From: Neoroseomonas oryzicola
GTDB taxonomy: Bacteria > Pseudomonadota > Alphaproteobacteria > Acetobacterales > Acetobacteraceae
Assembly: GCF_012163135.1 (NCBI RefSeq)
Contig: NZ_JAAVUP010000002.1
Span: 496,001-560,000 of the forward strand
Length of the DNA stretch: 64,000 bases
Reading direction: 5' to 3'
Under the pieces are notes generated by a model, which searched no databases, was not told the origin of the DNA, and saw only the letters and a list, made by a program, of their open reading frames with translations. Shown piece after piece: positions 34,408 through 43,246 of the stretch. Position 1 is the first letter of the stretch, and the number at the start of each line of letters is the position of its first letter. Made by a program: the position numbers and the translations under genes.

Positions 34408-35922
34408 ATGAGTACCGTCGAGGCTCCGCATCGCGCCAAGGCCGACCGTCCGCCGGAAGCACCGGCGGCGGCGGCGGCGCAGCCGCTCTACGCCAGCCGT
34501 CAGAAGGTCTATCCGAAGCGCGTCTTCGGCGTCGTCCGGTCGGTGAAGTGGGCGGTCCTGGCCCTGTGTCTTGCCCTCTACTACGTGGTGCCCTGGATCC
34601 GCTGGAACCGCGGGCCGGGGCTGCCCGACCAAGCCGTGCTGGTCGACATCGAGAATGCGCGGCTCTTCTTCTTCTGGATCGAGATCTGGCCGCAGGAGAT
34701 CTACTTCCTCACCGGCGCGCTGATCCTCGGCGCCTTCGCGCTGTTTGCCGTCTCCTCCCTGTTCGGGCGGCTGTGGTGCGGCTTCACCTGCCCGCAGACG
34801 GTCTGGACGGACCTCTTCATGTTCGTCGAGCGCTGGATCCAGGGTGACCGCAATGCGCGGATGAAGCTCGACCAGGGCCCGCGCAACGCGAACTACTGGA
34901 CCCGCAAGGGCCTGACCCACTTCGTCTGGCTGCTGATCGCCGCGGCCACCGGCGGCGCCTGGGTGATGTACTTCGTCGACGCGCCGACGGTGACGATGCA
35001 GATCCTCACCGGGCACGCCAGCGTGCAGGTCTACTTCTTCTTCGCGCTGTTCGCCGGCTTCACCTACCTGCTGGCGGGCTGGGCGCGGGAACAGGTCTGT
35101 ACCTACATGTGCCCCTGGCCGCGCTTCCAGGCCGCGATGCTCGACGAGAACTCGCTCGTCGTCACCTATCGCGACTGGCGCGGCGAACCCCGCGGCAAGG
35201 CGAAGGCCGAGGGCGTCGGCGACTGCGTCGACTGCTTCGCCTGCGTCCATGTCTGCCCGACGGGGATCGATATCCGCGACGGCCAGCAGCTCGAATGCAT
35301 CGGCTGCGGGCTTTGCGTCGATGCCTGCGACAGCGTCATGGGCAAGCTTGGCCGGCCGAAGGGCCTCATCGCCTTCGAGACGCTGAAGAACCTCGCGGCC
35401 AGCGAGGCCGCGACCGTCGGCATGCCGCCCGGCGAGGCGCGCTACAAGGCGGGCATGGCCGCGCGCCACCTGCCGCGCTTCATCCGCCCGCGCACCATGA
35501 TGTATGCGGGCGCGATCGCGGTGGTCTCGCTCGTCATGCTCGGCGCCTTCCTGCTGCGCTCGACGCTCGACGTGACCGTGCTGCGGGACCGCGCGCCGCT
35601 GTTCGTGCGCCTGTCCGATGGCGGCATCCGCAACGGCTACACCATCAAGATCGTGAACAAGCGGCGCGAGGACAGCCCGCTGGTGCTCGACCTCCAGGCG
35701 CCGCAGGGCTTCCGCATGGTGGTGCAGGACGCAGACACGGATCCGGACGGCCGGCCCATGGTCGCCCGCCGCGCCGACGGCATCGTGCAGTATCGCGTCC
35801 TGGTCTCGGTGCCGCCCGGTCAGCGGCTGCCGGAATCGACGCCCGTCACCTTCCGCCTGCTCGAACCCAGCGGCCGCGTCGCGGCCCGCCAGTCGAGCAC
35901 CTTCGTGGGGCCAAGGCAGTGA
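34408..35922 (+). CDS. ccoG: Cytochrome c oxidase accessory ferredoxin CcoG/RdxA
   Basis: A polytopic polyferredoxin, 504 aa, thought to reduce copper for insertion into cbb3 oxidase. Membrane segments carry WCGFTCPQTVW and CTYMCPWPRFQ; two [4Fe-4S] clusters are formed by CVDCFACVHVCP and CIGCGLCVDACD. An Ig-like periplasmic C-terminal domain follows. Start MSTVEAPHRAK at 34408 with AGGA upstream, 25 bp after ccoP. The last codons overlap the alternative GTG start of ccoH. Confidence 0.95.
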   Translation: MSTVEAPHRAKADRPPEAPAAAAAQPLYASRQKVYPKRVFGVVRSVKWAVLALCLALYYVVPWIRWNRGPGLPDQAVLVDIENARLFFFWIEIWPQEIYFLTGALILGAFALFAVSSLFGRLWCGFTCPQTVWTDLFMFVERWIQGDRNARMKLDQGPRNANYWTRKGLTHFVWLLIAAATGGAWVMYFVDAPTVTMQILTGHASVQVYFFFALFAGFTYLLAGWAREQVCTYMCPWPRFQAAMLDENSLVVTYRDWRGEPRGKAKAEGVGDCVDCFACVHVCPTGIDIRDGQQLECIGCGLCVDACDSVMGKLGRPKGLIAFETLKNLAASEAATVGMPPGEARYKAGMAARHLPRFIRPRTMMYAGAIAVVSLVMLGAFLLRSTLDVTVLRDRAPLFVRLSDGGIRNGYTIKIVNKRREDSPLVLDLQAPQGFRMVVQDADTDPDGRPMVARRADGIVQYRVLVSVPPGQRLPESTPVTFRLLEPSGRVAARQSSTFVGPRQ

Positions 35923-35930
35923 GCGCAACG

Positions 35931-36404
35931 ATGAACGATCAGGGCTTCGATCCCCGGCGCTCGCGCTGGGTTCCCTGGGCCTTCGCCGGCAGCATGCTGG
36001 TCGTCGTGATGGTCAACATGGTGCTGGTCTACTACGCCGTGTCGACCTTCACGGGCGTGACCGTGACGCGGTCCTACGAGCGCGGCCGTGGCTACGAGGA
36101 GGTGATCGCCGAGGCCACGCGCCAGGATGCGCTCGGCTGGCGCGCGGACGTCACGCTCGCCGGCGGGCGGCTCGCCGTCGCCGCGACCGATCGCGAGGGC
36201 CGTCCGATCGCGGGCCGCGTCGAGGGCGTGCTGCTCCGCCCGCTCGAGGGCACCGAGATCCCGCTCGCCTTCGCTGGCGCGGGCGGCGGACGCTGGGCGG
36301 CGGAGGTGCAGCCGCCGCAGCCCGGCCAGTGGGAAGCGCGGCTGACTCTCTTCGGGCCCGGCGAGACCAGCTTCGACATCCGCCGCCGGGTGATCGCGCC
36401 GTGA
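35931..36404 (+). CDS. ccoH: CcoH/FixH family oxidase assembly protein
   Basis: A 157-aa single-pass membrane protein needed for cbb3 assembly. It has the N-terminal RRSRWVPWAFAGSMLVVVMV helix, the conserved SYERGRGYEEVIAEATRQDALGW segment and a periplasmic FixH beta-domain. The ATG at 35931 lies 8 bp after ccoG; a GTG at 35919 overlapping the ccoG stop is an alternative. Its stop overlaps the ccoI GTG start. Confidence 0.92.
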   Translation: MNDQGFDPRRSRWVPWAFAGSMLVVVMVNMVLVYYAVSTFTGVTVTRSYERGRGYEEVIAEATRQDALGWRADVTLAGGRLAVAATDREGRPIAGRVEGVLLRPLEGTEIPLAFAGAGGGRWAAEVQPPQPGQWEARLTLFGPGETSFDIRRRVIAP

Positions 36405-38743
36405 GCCTGATCGGCCGCGCCGAGCCGGTCGCGCCGGGGGCGGTCTCGGCCGCTGCCTGCGCGCATTGCGGCGCGCGGCTGGCCCCCGGGCAGGACCGCT
36501 TCTGCTGCACGGGCTGCGAGGGCGCGCATGCGCTCGTCGCCGGCCTTGGCCTGGCCTCCTTCTACGGCCGCCAGGCCACCGAGGCCGGCACGCTGCGCCC
36601 CGAGGCGATGGCAGCCGGCCTCGATCTCGCCCCTTTCGCCGAGACCATGAAGGACGGGACGCAGCGGCTCGAGCTCGTCGTCTCCGGCCTGACCTGCGGC
36701 GCCTGCGTCTGGCTGGTGGAACAGGCGCTCGCCGCCGAACCGGATGTGCTCTCGGCCCGCGCCTCGCTCTCCGCGCGGCGGCTGACCGTGACCTGGCGGG
36801 GGGAGGCGGCGCGCGCCAACGACCTCGTCGCCCTGCTCGCGCGGCTCGGCTTCCGCGTCGCGCCCTGGTCGCCCGCCTGCCTGCGTGCGACCGAGGATGC
36901 CGAGGGGCGCCAACTGACGCGCGCGCTCGGCATCGCGGCCTTCGGGTCGATGAACATCATGCTCATCTCCGTCGCCGTCTGGGTCGGCACGGATATGGGC
37001 CCGGCGCTGCGGCACGGGCTGCACTGGCTCGCGGCGCTGATCGGCATGCCGGTCGTGCTGATCGCGGGCCTGCCCTTCTACAAGTCGGCCTGGGCGGCGA
37101 TCCGCGCCGGGCGGCCGAGCATGGACCTCGCCATCTCGCTCGGCGTGCTCGCCACCGCGCTGATGAGCCTGTCCGAGACCATCCACAACGGCCCCTACAC
37201 CTGGTTCGACGGCGCGACGATGCTGCTCGCGCTACTGCTGGCCGGGCGCGTCTTCGACCGCGCGGCGCGGCGGCGGGCCCGCCAGTCCGTGGCGGAACTG
37301 CTCGCGCTGCAGGAAGGCATCGTCACCCGCCTGCTGGCCGATGGCCGCAGCGAGGCGATTCCCGCCGAGCGCGCCGCCGCGGGCGACCGCATCCTGGTCG
37401 CGGTTGGCGAGCGCCTGCGCCTGGACGGCGTCGCGGCGGACCCGGCGCTGCTCGATGCCGCCACCACGACCGGCGAGAGCGTGCCCCGGTCCTTCGAACC
37501 CGGCGCGGCGCTGCCCGCCGGTGCGGTGAACATGGGCGCGGCCTTCGCCATGACGGTGACGGCGGCGGCGAAGGACGGCTCGCTCGCCGCCATGGCGCGG
37601 CTGCTGGAACGCGCGGAGCAGGCCAAGGGCCGCTTCGTCGCCATCGCCGACCGCGCGTCGCGCTACTACGTCCCCGTGGTCCATGCCGTCGCGGCCGTGA
37701 CCTTCGCCGTGTGGTGGGGCGTGCTCGACGCGCCCTGGCAGGTCGCGCTGGTGAACGCCGTCTGCGTGCTGCTCATCACCTGTCCCTGCGCGCTGGCGCT
37801 AGCCGTGCCGGCGGTGCAGGTGGTCTCGGTCGGCGCGCTGTTCCGCCGCGGGGTGCTGGTCACCTCGGCGACGGCGCTGGAGCGCCTCGCGACCGCGGAT
37901 CTCGCCGTGCTCGACAAGACGGGCACGCTGACCGAAGGCCGGCCGGTGCTGATCCCGGAAGGGCAGGATCCGGAGGTGGTCGCGCGGGCGGCGGCGATGG
38001 CGCGCGCCTCGCGCCATCCGCTCGCGCAGGCGCTGGCGCGGGCCTGCCCCGAGGCGCCCGCCGCCGAGGGCGTGCGCGAGGTCCCCGGCCAGGGGCTGGA
38101 ACGCGGCGATGCGCGGCTGGGGTCCCCGGCCTTCTGCGGCCTCGGCCCCTCGGCCGACGGCATGACGCTGGTGTTCCGCGACGGCGCGGCGGAGCCCGTC
38201 GTCTTCCGTTTCGCCGACCGCATGCGGGAAGACGCGCCGGCCGCCGTCGCCGCGTTGCGCGAGCTCGGCCTCGACGCCGAGCTGCTCTCCGGTGACGGGG
38301 AGGGCGCGGTCTCCGCCGTCGCCTGGCAGGCGGGCATCCGGGACTGGCGCGCGGGTGCCGATCCGGTGGCCAAGCAGGCCCGCATCGCTGCGCTCAAGGA
38401 TGCCGGCCGCCGTCCGCTGATGGTCGGCGACGGAATCAACGACGCGGCCGCGCTCGCCGCCGCGCATGTCTCGGCAAGCCCGGCCGGGGCGACCGACCTC
38501 GCCCAGACCGCCTCGGATCTGGTGCTGCAGCGGGAAGGCCTCGGTGCCCTGCGGGCGGCGATCCGCATCGCGCGGCGCGCCCAGGCGATCGCGCGGGAGA
38601 ACATCGGGCTCTCGCTGGTCTATAACGTCTTCGCGGTGCCGCTGGCGGTGGCCGGCCTCGTCACCCCGCTGGTCGCGGCGGCGGTGATGGCCTCCTCCTC
38701 CATCGTGGTCGTGCTGAACGCGCTGCGCGCGGCGAAGGAGTAG
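36401..38743 (+). CDS. ccoI: Copper-translocating P-type ATPase CcoI/FixI
   Basis: A 780-aa P1B ATPase that moves copper for the binuclear centre of cbb3 oxidase. The N-terminus has CAHC (20-23) and CCTGC (35-39), then an HMA-like domain with LTCGAC (98-102). The core shows TTTGES, the intramembrane CPC (461-463), the phosphorylation motif DKTGT (505-509) and GDGIND near 677. The GTG at 36401 overlaps the ccoH stop as GTGA. The combination of an extra N-terminal Cys cluster and HMA is characteristic of CcoI rather than CopA. Confidence 0.95.
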   Translation: MSLIGRAEPVAPGAVSAAACAHCGARLAPGQDRFCCTGCEGAHALVAGLGLASFYGRQATEAGTLRPEAMAAGLDLAPFAETMKDGTQRLELVVSGLTCGACVWLVEQALAAEPDVLSARASLSARRLTVTWRGEAARANDLVALLARLGFRVAPWSPACLRATEDAEGRQLTRALGIAAFGSMNIMLISVAVWVGTDMGPALRHGLHWLAALIGMPVVLIAGLPFYKSAWAAIRAGRPSMDLAISLGVLATALMSLSETIHNGPYTWFDGATMLLALLLAGRVFDRAARRRARQSVAELLALQEGIVTRLLADGRSEAIPAERAAAGDRILVAVGERLRLDGVAADPALLDAATTTGESVPRSFEPGAALPAGAVNMGAAFAMTVTAAAKDGSLAAMARLLERAEQAKGRFVAIADRASRYYVPVVHAVAAVTFAVWWGVLDAPWQVALVNAVCVLLITCPCALALAVPAVQVVSVGALFRRGVLVTSATALERLATADLAVLDKTGTLTEGRPVLIPEGQDPEVVARAAAMARASRHPLAQALARACPEAPAAEGVREVPGQGLERGDARLGSPAFCGLGPSADGMTLVFRDGAAEPVVFRFADRMREDAPAAVAALRELGLDAELLSGDGEGAVSAVAWQAGIRDWRAGADPVAKQARIAALKDAGRRPLMVGDGINDAAALAAAHVSASPAGATDLAQTASDLVLQREGLGALRAAIRIARRAQAIARENIGLSLVYNVFAVPLAVAGLVTPLVAAAVMASSSIVVVLNALRAAKE

Positions 38744-38746
38744 CCG

Positions 38747-38908
38747 ATGGACTCGCTGCTGCTGCTGATCCCGGTCTCGCTCTTCCTCGGCCTTCTCGGC
38801 CTGATCGGCTTCCTCTGGGCGCTGCGCTCGCGCCAGTACGAGGACCTGGATGGGGCGGCCGCCCGCATCCTGTTCGACGACCAACCCCGCAAGGAGACCC
38901 CGCCATGA
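38747..38908 (+). CDS. ccoS: cbb3-type oxidase maturation protein CcoS
   Basis: A 53-aa single-helix protein: MDSLLLLIPVSLFLGLLGLI, then WALRSRQYEDLDGAAARIL, which is the conserved CcoS pattern (hydrophobic helix followed by W-x-x-x-x-x-Q-Y/F-D/E-D-L-x-G-A-A). CcoS is required for heme and copper insertion into CcoN. The start is 3 bp after ccoI; the stop overlaps the next ATG. Confidence 0.93.
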   Translation: MDSLLLLIPVSLFLGLLGLIGFLWALRSRQYEDLDGAAARILFDDQPRKETPP

Positions 38909-39090
38909 GCGGCGCCCGCGTGTTCTTCATCGTCCTCTACGGCTTCCTCGCGCTGCTTGGCCTGGTCATGGCCGGCATTGCGCAGGACATCGGCATCTCG
39001 ATCTTCGGCTGGGGCCTGGTCGCCTTCGGCGTGCTGAACGCCTTCCGCACCATCGGCGCCCATTTCGACGACGCCGCAAAGGCGCATTGA
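38905..39090 (+). CDS. Small membrane protein coupled to ccoS
   Basis: A 61-aa protein with two hydrophobic segments (VFFIVLYGFLALLGLVMAGIA and ISIFGWGLVAFGVLNAF). The ATGA overlap with ccoS shows translational coupling, so it belongs to the ccoGHIS transcript. I do not recognise a named family; an oxidase accessory role is inferred from position only. Confidence 0.7.
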   Translation: MSGARVFFIVLYGFLALLGLVMAGIAQDIGISIFGWGLVAFGVLNAFRTIGAHFDDAAKAH

Positions 39091-39098
39091 TGCGGGCT

Positions 39099-39121
39099 GC
39101 ACGAAGGCGCTGCCTTCGTGC
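39099..39121 (+). terminator. Hairpin after the cco cluster
   Basis: GCACGAAGGC and GCCTTCGTGC pair perfectly over 10 bp with a GCT loop, directly after the last gene of the cco cluster. There is no T run, but the position between convergent genes suggests a termination or mRNA-end-protection role. Confidence 0.55.
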
Positions 39122-39156
39122 CCCTCGGCGACCGGGCGCCGCGTATCCGCGCGGCG

Positions 39157-39609
39157 TCACGGCACCGGCGACAGCACCCGCTTCAGGCAGCGCAGCGTGA
39201 AGGCCGTGCGCGTGTGGCGCACGCCGGGCAGGCGGTAGATCTTCTCGCGCAGCAGGCGCTCATACCCCGCCGTGCCGCCGACCGCCGCCTTCAGCACGTA
39301 GTCGTACTCCCCCGTGACGAGCCAGCATTCCAGCACCTCGGGCATGGCGCTCACCGCCTCCTCGAAGCGCTTCAGGTTCTCGTCGTCGTGGCGCTCCATC
39401 ATCACTTCGAGGAACACCGTGTCCGGCAGGCCGAGCGCGGCCTGGTCGAGCACCGCGTGGTAGCCCTGGATCACGCCCGCCTGTTCCAGCCGCTTCACGC
39501 GGGTCCAGCAGGGGGAGGGGGATAGCCCCACCTCCTCGGCGAGTTCGGCATTGGTGAGGCGGGCCTTGCGGGCGAGCGCCCGAAGGATCCGGCGGTCGGT
39601 GGCGTCCAT
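39157..39609 (-). CDS. Lrp/AsnC family transcriptional regulator
   Basis: A 150-aa regulator with an N-terminal winged HTH (MDATDRRILRALARKARLTN through SPSPCWTRVKRLEQAG) and a C-terminal RAM ligand-binding domain (GEYDYVLKAAVGGTAGYERL). It is divergent from the indolepyruvate oxidoreductase gene with 110 bp between starts, the usual layout of a local activator sensing an aromatic or branched amino acid. The start MDATDRR was chosen over an upstream ATG (39645) by family alignment. Confidence 0.92.
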   Translation of the reverse strand: MDATDRRILRALARKARLTNAELAEEVGLSPSPCWTRVKRLEQAGVIQGYHAVLDQAALGLPDTVFLEVMMERHDDENLKRFEEAVSAMPEVLECWLVTGEYDYVLKAAVGGTAGYERLLREKIYRLPGVRHTRTAFTLRCLKRVLSPVP

Positions 39610-39719
39610 GGCGGAAGGATGTTCCGTCCCTTCGGCGCTGCACAACAGAAATCGGAAGAAACCACCGGGAAACCCGACGCATCATCCTGCCATTGGCATC
39701 GCGCGCAGAGACCTCCAAC

Positions 39720-42700
39720 ATGACGGCCATGGGCAGCATCATCCGACCCGACGCGACGCTCGAGGAACGCTGGGACGCCACCGGCGGGCCTGTGCTCCTC
39801 ACCGGCACTCAGGCGCTGGTGCGCCTGCCCATGCTCCGGCAGGAGATGGACGCCGCCCTCGGCTGGAAGACCGGGGGGTTCATTTCGGGTTACCGGGGCT
39901 CGCCGCTCGGGGGCTTCGACAAGGAACTCGGGCGCCAGCAGAAGCGGCTCAAGGCGCATGACATCGTCTTCCAGCCGGGGCTGAACGAGGACCTGGCCGC
40001 CACCGCGGTCTGGGGCACGCAGCAGGTCGGGCTGTATCCCGGTGCGCGGGTCGATGGGGTCTTCGCCATCTGGTACGGCAAGGGTCCGGGCGTGGACCGC
40101 TCGGGCGACGTGCTGCGCCACGCCAATTCCGCCGGCACCGATCCGAAGGGCGGCGTGATCGCGCTGGCGGGCGACGACCCGTCGTCGAAATCCTCCACCA
40201 TCACCTCCGGCTGCGAATACGCCTTCATGGATGCCGAGATCCCGGTGCTGGACCCGGCCGATGTCGGGGAGGTGCTGGAATTCGGCCTCAAGGGCATCGC
40301 CCTGTCGCGCTTCGCCGGCGTCTGGGCCGGGGTGAAGTGCGTCGCGGACACCATGGACGCGTCGATGACCGTCCTGCTCGACCCTGCGCGCTATGCGACG
40401 CGGGATCCGCAGGGTTTGGCGTTGCCGCCGGGCGGGCTGCACATCCGCGGCGGCGACAGCCCGATCGCGCAGGAGGAGCGGCTTAGGCACTTCAAGCTGC
40501 CGCATGCGGTCGCCTTCGCGCGGGCCAACGGCTTCGACCGTATGGTCATCGATTCGCCCCAGGCCCGCTTCGGCATCGCGGTGCGCGGCAAGGCCTATGC
40601 CGTGCTGCGCCAGGCGATGGAGGAGGCCGGCATCTCCGACGCGCTCGCGCGCGAGCACGGGCTGCGGCTGTGGAAGATCGGCCTGGCCTGGCCGCTCGAT
40701 GCCGAGGCCGCGCGCGCCTTCGCCGATGGGCTCGAGGAAATCCTCGTCGTCGAGGATCGCCGCCCGGTGGTCGAGCCGCAGATCCGCGACGCGCTCTACC
40801 ACGCCGTCCAGCGCCCGCGCGTGATCGGCAAGACGGACGAAGCCGGTCGCCCGCTGCTGTCCGACCTGACGGAACTCGATGTCGGGCAGATCCTGCGCGC
40901 ACTCGCCGCCCGCCTGCCCGAGGCGCTGCGCACCGACCGGCTGCGCGCCCGCATCGCGGAACTCGACGCGCTGGCGCGGATGCAGGAACCGCCGCTGCAT
41001 CTGCGCGATCCCTATTTCTGCCCGGGCTGCCCGCACAACAGTTCGACGCGCATTCCGGAAGGTTCCCGCGCGCTCGCCGGCATCGGCTGCCACTACTTGG
41101 CGCGGTTCATGAACCGCAACTCGGACGCCTACACCCAGATGGGCGGGGAGGGCATGCCCTGGATCGGCCAGGCGCCCTTCACCACCGAGGAGCATGTCTT
41201 CGCCAATATCGGCGACGGCACCTGGGGCCATTCGGGCTCGCTGACCGTGCGCTTCGCGGTCGCGTCCAAGGCCAACATGACCTTCAAGATCCTGGTCAAC
41301 GGCGCGGTCGCAATGACCGGCGGCCAGACGCCCGAAGGCGAGATCGACGTCCCGCACATCGCAGCGCAACTCCGCGCGGAAGGCGTCGAGCGCATCGAGA
41401 TCGTCTCGGACGACGAGGACCGCCACAAGGGCAACCCGCTGATCCCGCCGGGCACGGGCTTCCACCATCGCTCGGAGCTCGAGGCGGTGCAGAAGGCGCT
41501 GCGCGAGGTGAAGGGCGTCACCGCCATCATCTACGACCAGGAATGTGCCACCGAGCGCCGCCGCAAGCGCAAGCGCGACCTGGCGCCCAAGGCCGAGCGC
41601 CGCGTGATGATCAACCCGCGCGTCTGCGAGGATTGCGGCGATTGCTCCCGCGCCTCCAACTGCCTCGCGGTCGAGCCCGTCGAGACCGAGTTCGGCCGCA
41701 AGCGGAAGATCGACCAGTCGGCCTGCAACCAGGACCTGTCCTGCGTGCAGGGCTTCTGCCCCTCCTTCGTCACGTTGGTCGGCGCGAAGCCGGCCGAGCA
41801 TCACGTCACCGCCTCCGGCGCTGCCCCGCCCGAACCCGTCCGCCCGGAGGTGCAGGGCGAGGCGTGGAACCTGCTGATGGCGGGCGTGGGTGGGCAGGGC
41901 GTGTCCTCGCTCGCGGCGATCCTCGGCCAGGCCGCGCATCTCGAGGGGCGGCCGGTGCGCAGCCTCGATTTCCTCGGCCTCGCGCAGAAGGGCGGCGGCG
42001 TCTATGCGCAGCTGCGGATCGGCGCGCCGGGGGCGGCGCCGGACAGCATTTCCGGCGCGCGCATCGGCGCGGGTTCCGCCGACCTGCTGATCGCGGCCGA
42101 CATGGTGGTCGCGCATGGCAGGACGGCGCGGCCGCTGCTCGGGCCGGAACGCACGGTGGCGGTGGTGAACGCGGACCTCGCGCCGACCGCGCAGTTCGTG
42201 AAGGACACGGGCACGCGCTACCACGCGGCGGAGATGCTCGAGAGCATCCGCCATGCCTGCCGCGACACCATCGCCCTTCCGGGTGCGACGCGCGTCACCG
42301 AGGAACTGGGCGACGCGGTCTATCTCAACGTCTACCTGCTCGGCATCGCCTATCAGCGCGGGCTGGTGCCGCTGTCGGCCGAGGCGATCGGTCGGGCGCT
42401 CGAACTGAACGGCGCGCAGGTCGCGCTGAACAAGGAAGCCTTCGCCCGCGGCCGCGCCGCGGCGATGGGCGACCTGCAGCCGCCGGCGCATGTGGCCGAG
42501 ACGCTGGACAGCCTTATCGCGCGGCGCGTCGCTGACCTCACAGCCTACCAGAACGCGCGCTACGCGAAGGACTACGCCGCCTTCGTCGCGAAGGTCGGCG
42601 CCGCCGAGCAGGCCGCCCTGCCGGGCGAGGAGCGCCTGTCCCGTGCCGTTGCGACGCAGCTCCATCGCCTGATGGCCACCAAGGACGAATACGAGGTCGC

Positions 42701-43112
42701 GCGCCTGCACAGCCTGCCGGAATGGAAGGATGCGCTCACGCATGGATTCACCGGCACGCAGGCGATCGAGATGCACCTCGCCCCGCCCGCGCTGGGCGAG
42801 CAGAAGCGCCGTTTCGGCCCATGGATGTTCCGGGCCATGGGTCTGCTGCGCCACGGCAAGGTGCTGCGGGGGACGGCGCTCGACCCCTTCGGCCGCACCG
42901 AGGAGCGGCGCATGGAACGCGCGCTGCCGGGCGAGTTCCGCGCAGGCATGGAGCGCTTCCTCGCGGCGCTACCCGGGTCGCACGCGACGGCCTGCGACTG
43001 GGCCGAGGCCTGGGCGGGTGTGAAGGGCTTCGGGCCGATCAAGGCGCGGAACCTCGTGGGCGTCAGGGCGCGGCTCGCGCAGATCGAGGCGCCGGCCATC
43101 GCGGCCGAGTGA
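39720..43112 (+). CDS. Indolepyruvate ferredoxin oxidoreductase, fused alpha and beta subunits
   Basis: A 1130-aa enzyme that converts aryl- or branched 2-oxo acids to acyl-CoA with reduction of ferredoxin. The N-terminal part is the pyrimidine-binding and TPP-dependent IorA-like region (GGFISGYRGSPLGGFDKEL; GDGTWGHSGSLTV in the TPP site). A CPGCPHN motif and the CEDCGDCSRASNC plus distal Cys cluster bind Fe-S. From about residue 715 the IorB-like gamma domain follows (GVGGQGVSSLAAILGQAA). Such single-chain forms are common in aerobic proteobacteria for aromatic amino acid breakdown. The adjacent divergent Lrp gene is the probable regulator. Start MTAMGSIIRP at 39720. Confidence 0.92.
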   Translation: MTAMGSIIRPDATLEERWDATGGPVLLTGTQALVRLPMLRQEMDAALGWKTGGFISGYRGSPLGGFDKELGRQQKRLKAHDIVFQPGLNEDLAATAVWGTQQVGLYPGARVDGVFAIWYGKGPGVDRSGDVLRHANSAGTDPKGGVIALAGDDPSSKSSTITSGCEYAFMDAEIPVLDPADVGEVLEFGLKGIALSRFAGVWAGVKCVADTMDASMTVLLDPARYATRDPQGLALPPGGLHIRGGDSPIAQEERLRHFKLPHAVAFARANGFDRMVIDSPQARFGIAVRGKAYAVLRQAMEEAGISDALAREHGLRLWKIGLAWPLDAEAARAFADGLEEILVVEDRRPVVEPQIRDALYHAVQRPRVIGKTDEAGRPLLSDLTELDVGQILRALAARLPEALRTDRLRARIAELDALARMQEPPLHLRDPYFCPGCPHNSSTRIPEGSRALAGIGCHYLARFMNRNSDAYTQMGGEGMPWIGQAPFTTEEHVFANIGDGTWGHSGSLTVRFAVASKANMTFKILVNGAVAMTGGQTPEGEIDVPHIAAQLRAEGVERIEIVSDDEDRHKGNPLIPPGTGFHHRSELEAVQKALREVKGVTAIIYDQECATERRRKRKRDLAPKAERRVMINPRVCEDCGDCSRASNCLAVEPVETEFGRKRKIDQSACNQDLSCVQGFCPSFVTLVGAKPAEHHVTASGAAPPEPVRPEVQGEAWNLLMAGVGGQGVSSLAAILGQAAHLEGRPVRSLDFLGLAQKGGGVYAQLRIGAPGAAPDSISGARIGAGSADLLIAADMVVAHGRTARPLLGPERTVAVVNADLAPTAQFVKDTGTRYHAAEMLESIRHACRDTIALPGATRVTEELGDAVYLNVYLLGIAYQRGLVPLSAEAIGRALELNGAQVALNKEAFARGRAAAMGDLQPPAHVAETLDSLIARRVADLTAYQNARYAKDYAAFVAKVGAAEQAALPGEERLSRAVATQLHRLMATKDEYEVARLHSLPEWKDALTHGFTGTQAIEMHLAPPALGEQKRRFGPWMFRAMGLLRHGKVLRGTALDPFGRTEERRMERALPGEFRAGMERFLAALPGSHATACDWAEAWAGVKGFGPIKARNLVGVRARLAQIEAPAIAAE

Positions 43113-43113
43113 C

Positions 43114-43220
43114 GGTCGGGGGAGGATGAACCTCCCCCGAACCCCCTCCCTTTTCTGGTCACTTGGTTCCAAAGAAGGTTGAGGGGGGTTCCGGGGGGAG
43201 AAGTTCCCTTCTCCCCCCGC
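43114..43220. repeat. 105-bp three-hairpin intergenic repeat, copy 2
   Basis: The inverted second copy of the element at 3353-3457. Read on the minus strand it keeps CGGGGGGAGAAG pairing perfectly with CTTCTCCCCCCG, the CCTTCTTTGGAACCAA block, and TCGGGGGAGG pairing with CCTCCCCCGA. In the middle hairpin the partner arm differs at two positions. It lies between the stop of the fused oxidoreductase and the acyl-CoA dehydrogenase start, here between genes in the same direction. Confidence 0.85.
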
Positions 43221-43246
43221 TATCCTGCCCGCGGGGGGAACATCCA

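Noticed and set aside
39610-39719. Possible Lrp operator between the Lrp gene and the oxidoreductase gene
   Set aside because: A regulator site is likely here by layout, but I could not find a convincing palindrome to place it.
39495-42854. A 1119-codon open frame on the minus strand
   Set aside because: It lies antisense to the fused indolepyruvate oxidoreductase, whose frame has clear Fe-S and TPP motifs. The antisense translation is Arg/His/Asp-rich low-complexity sequence typical of high-GC shadow frames.
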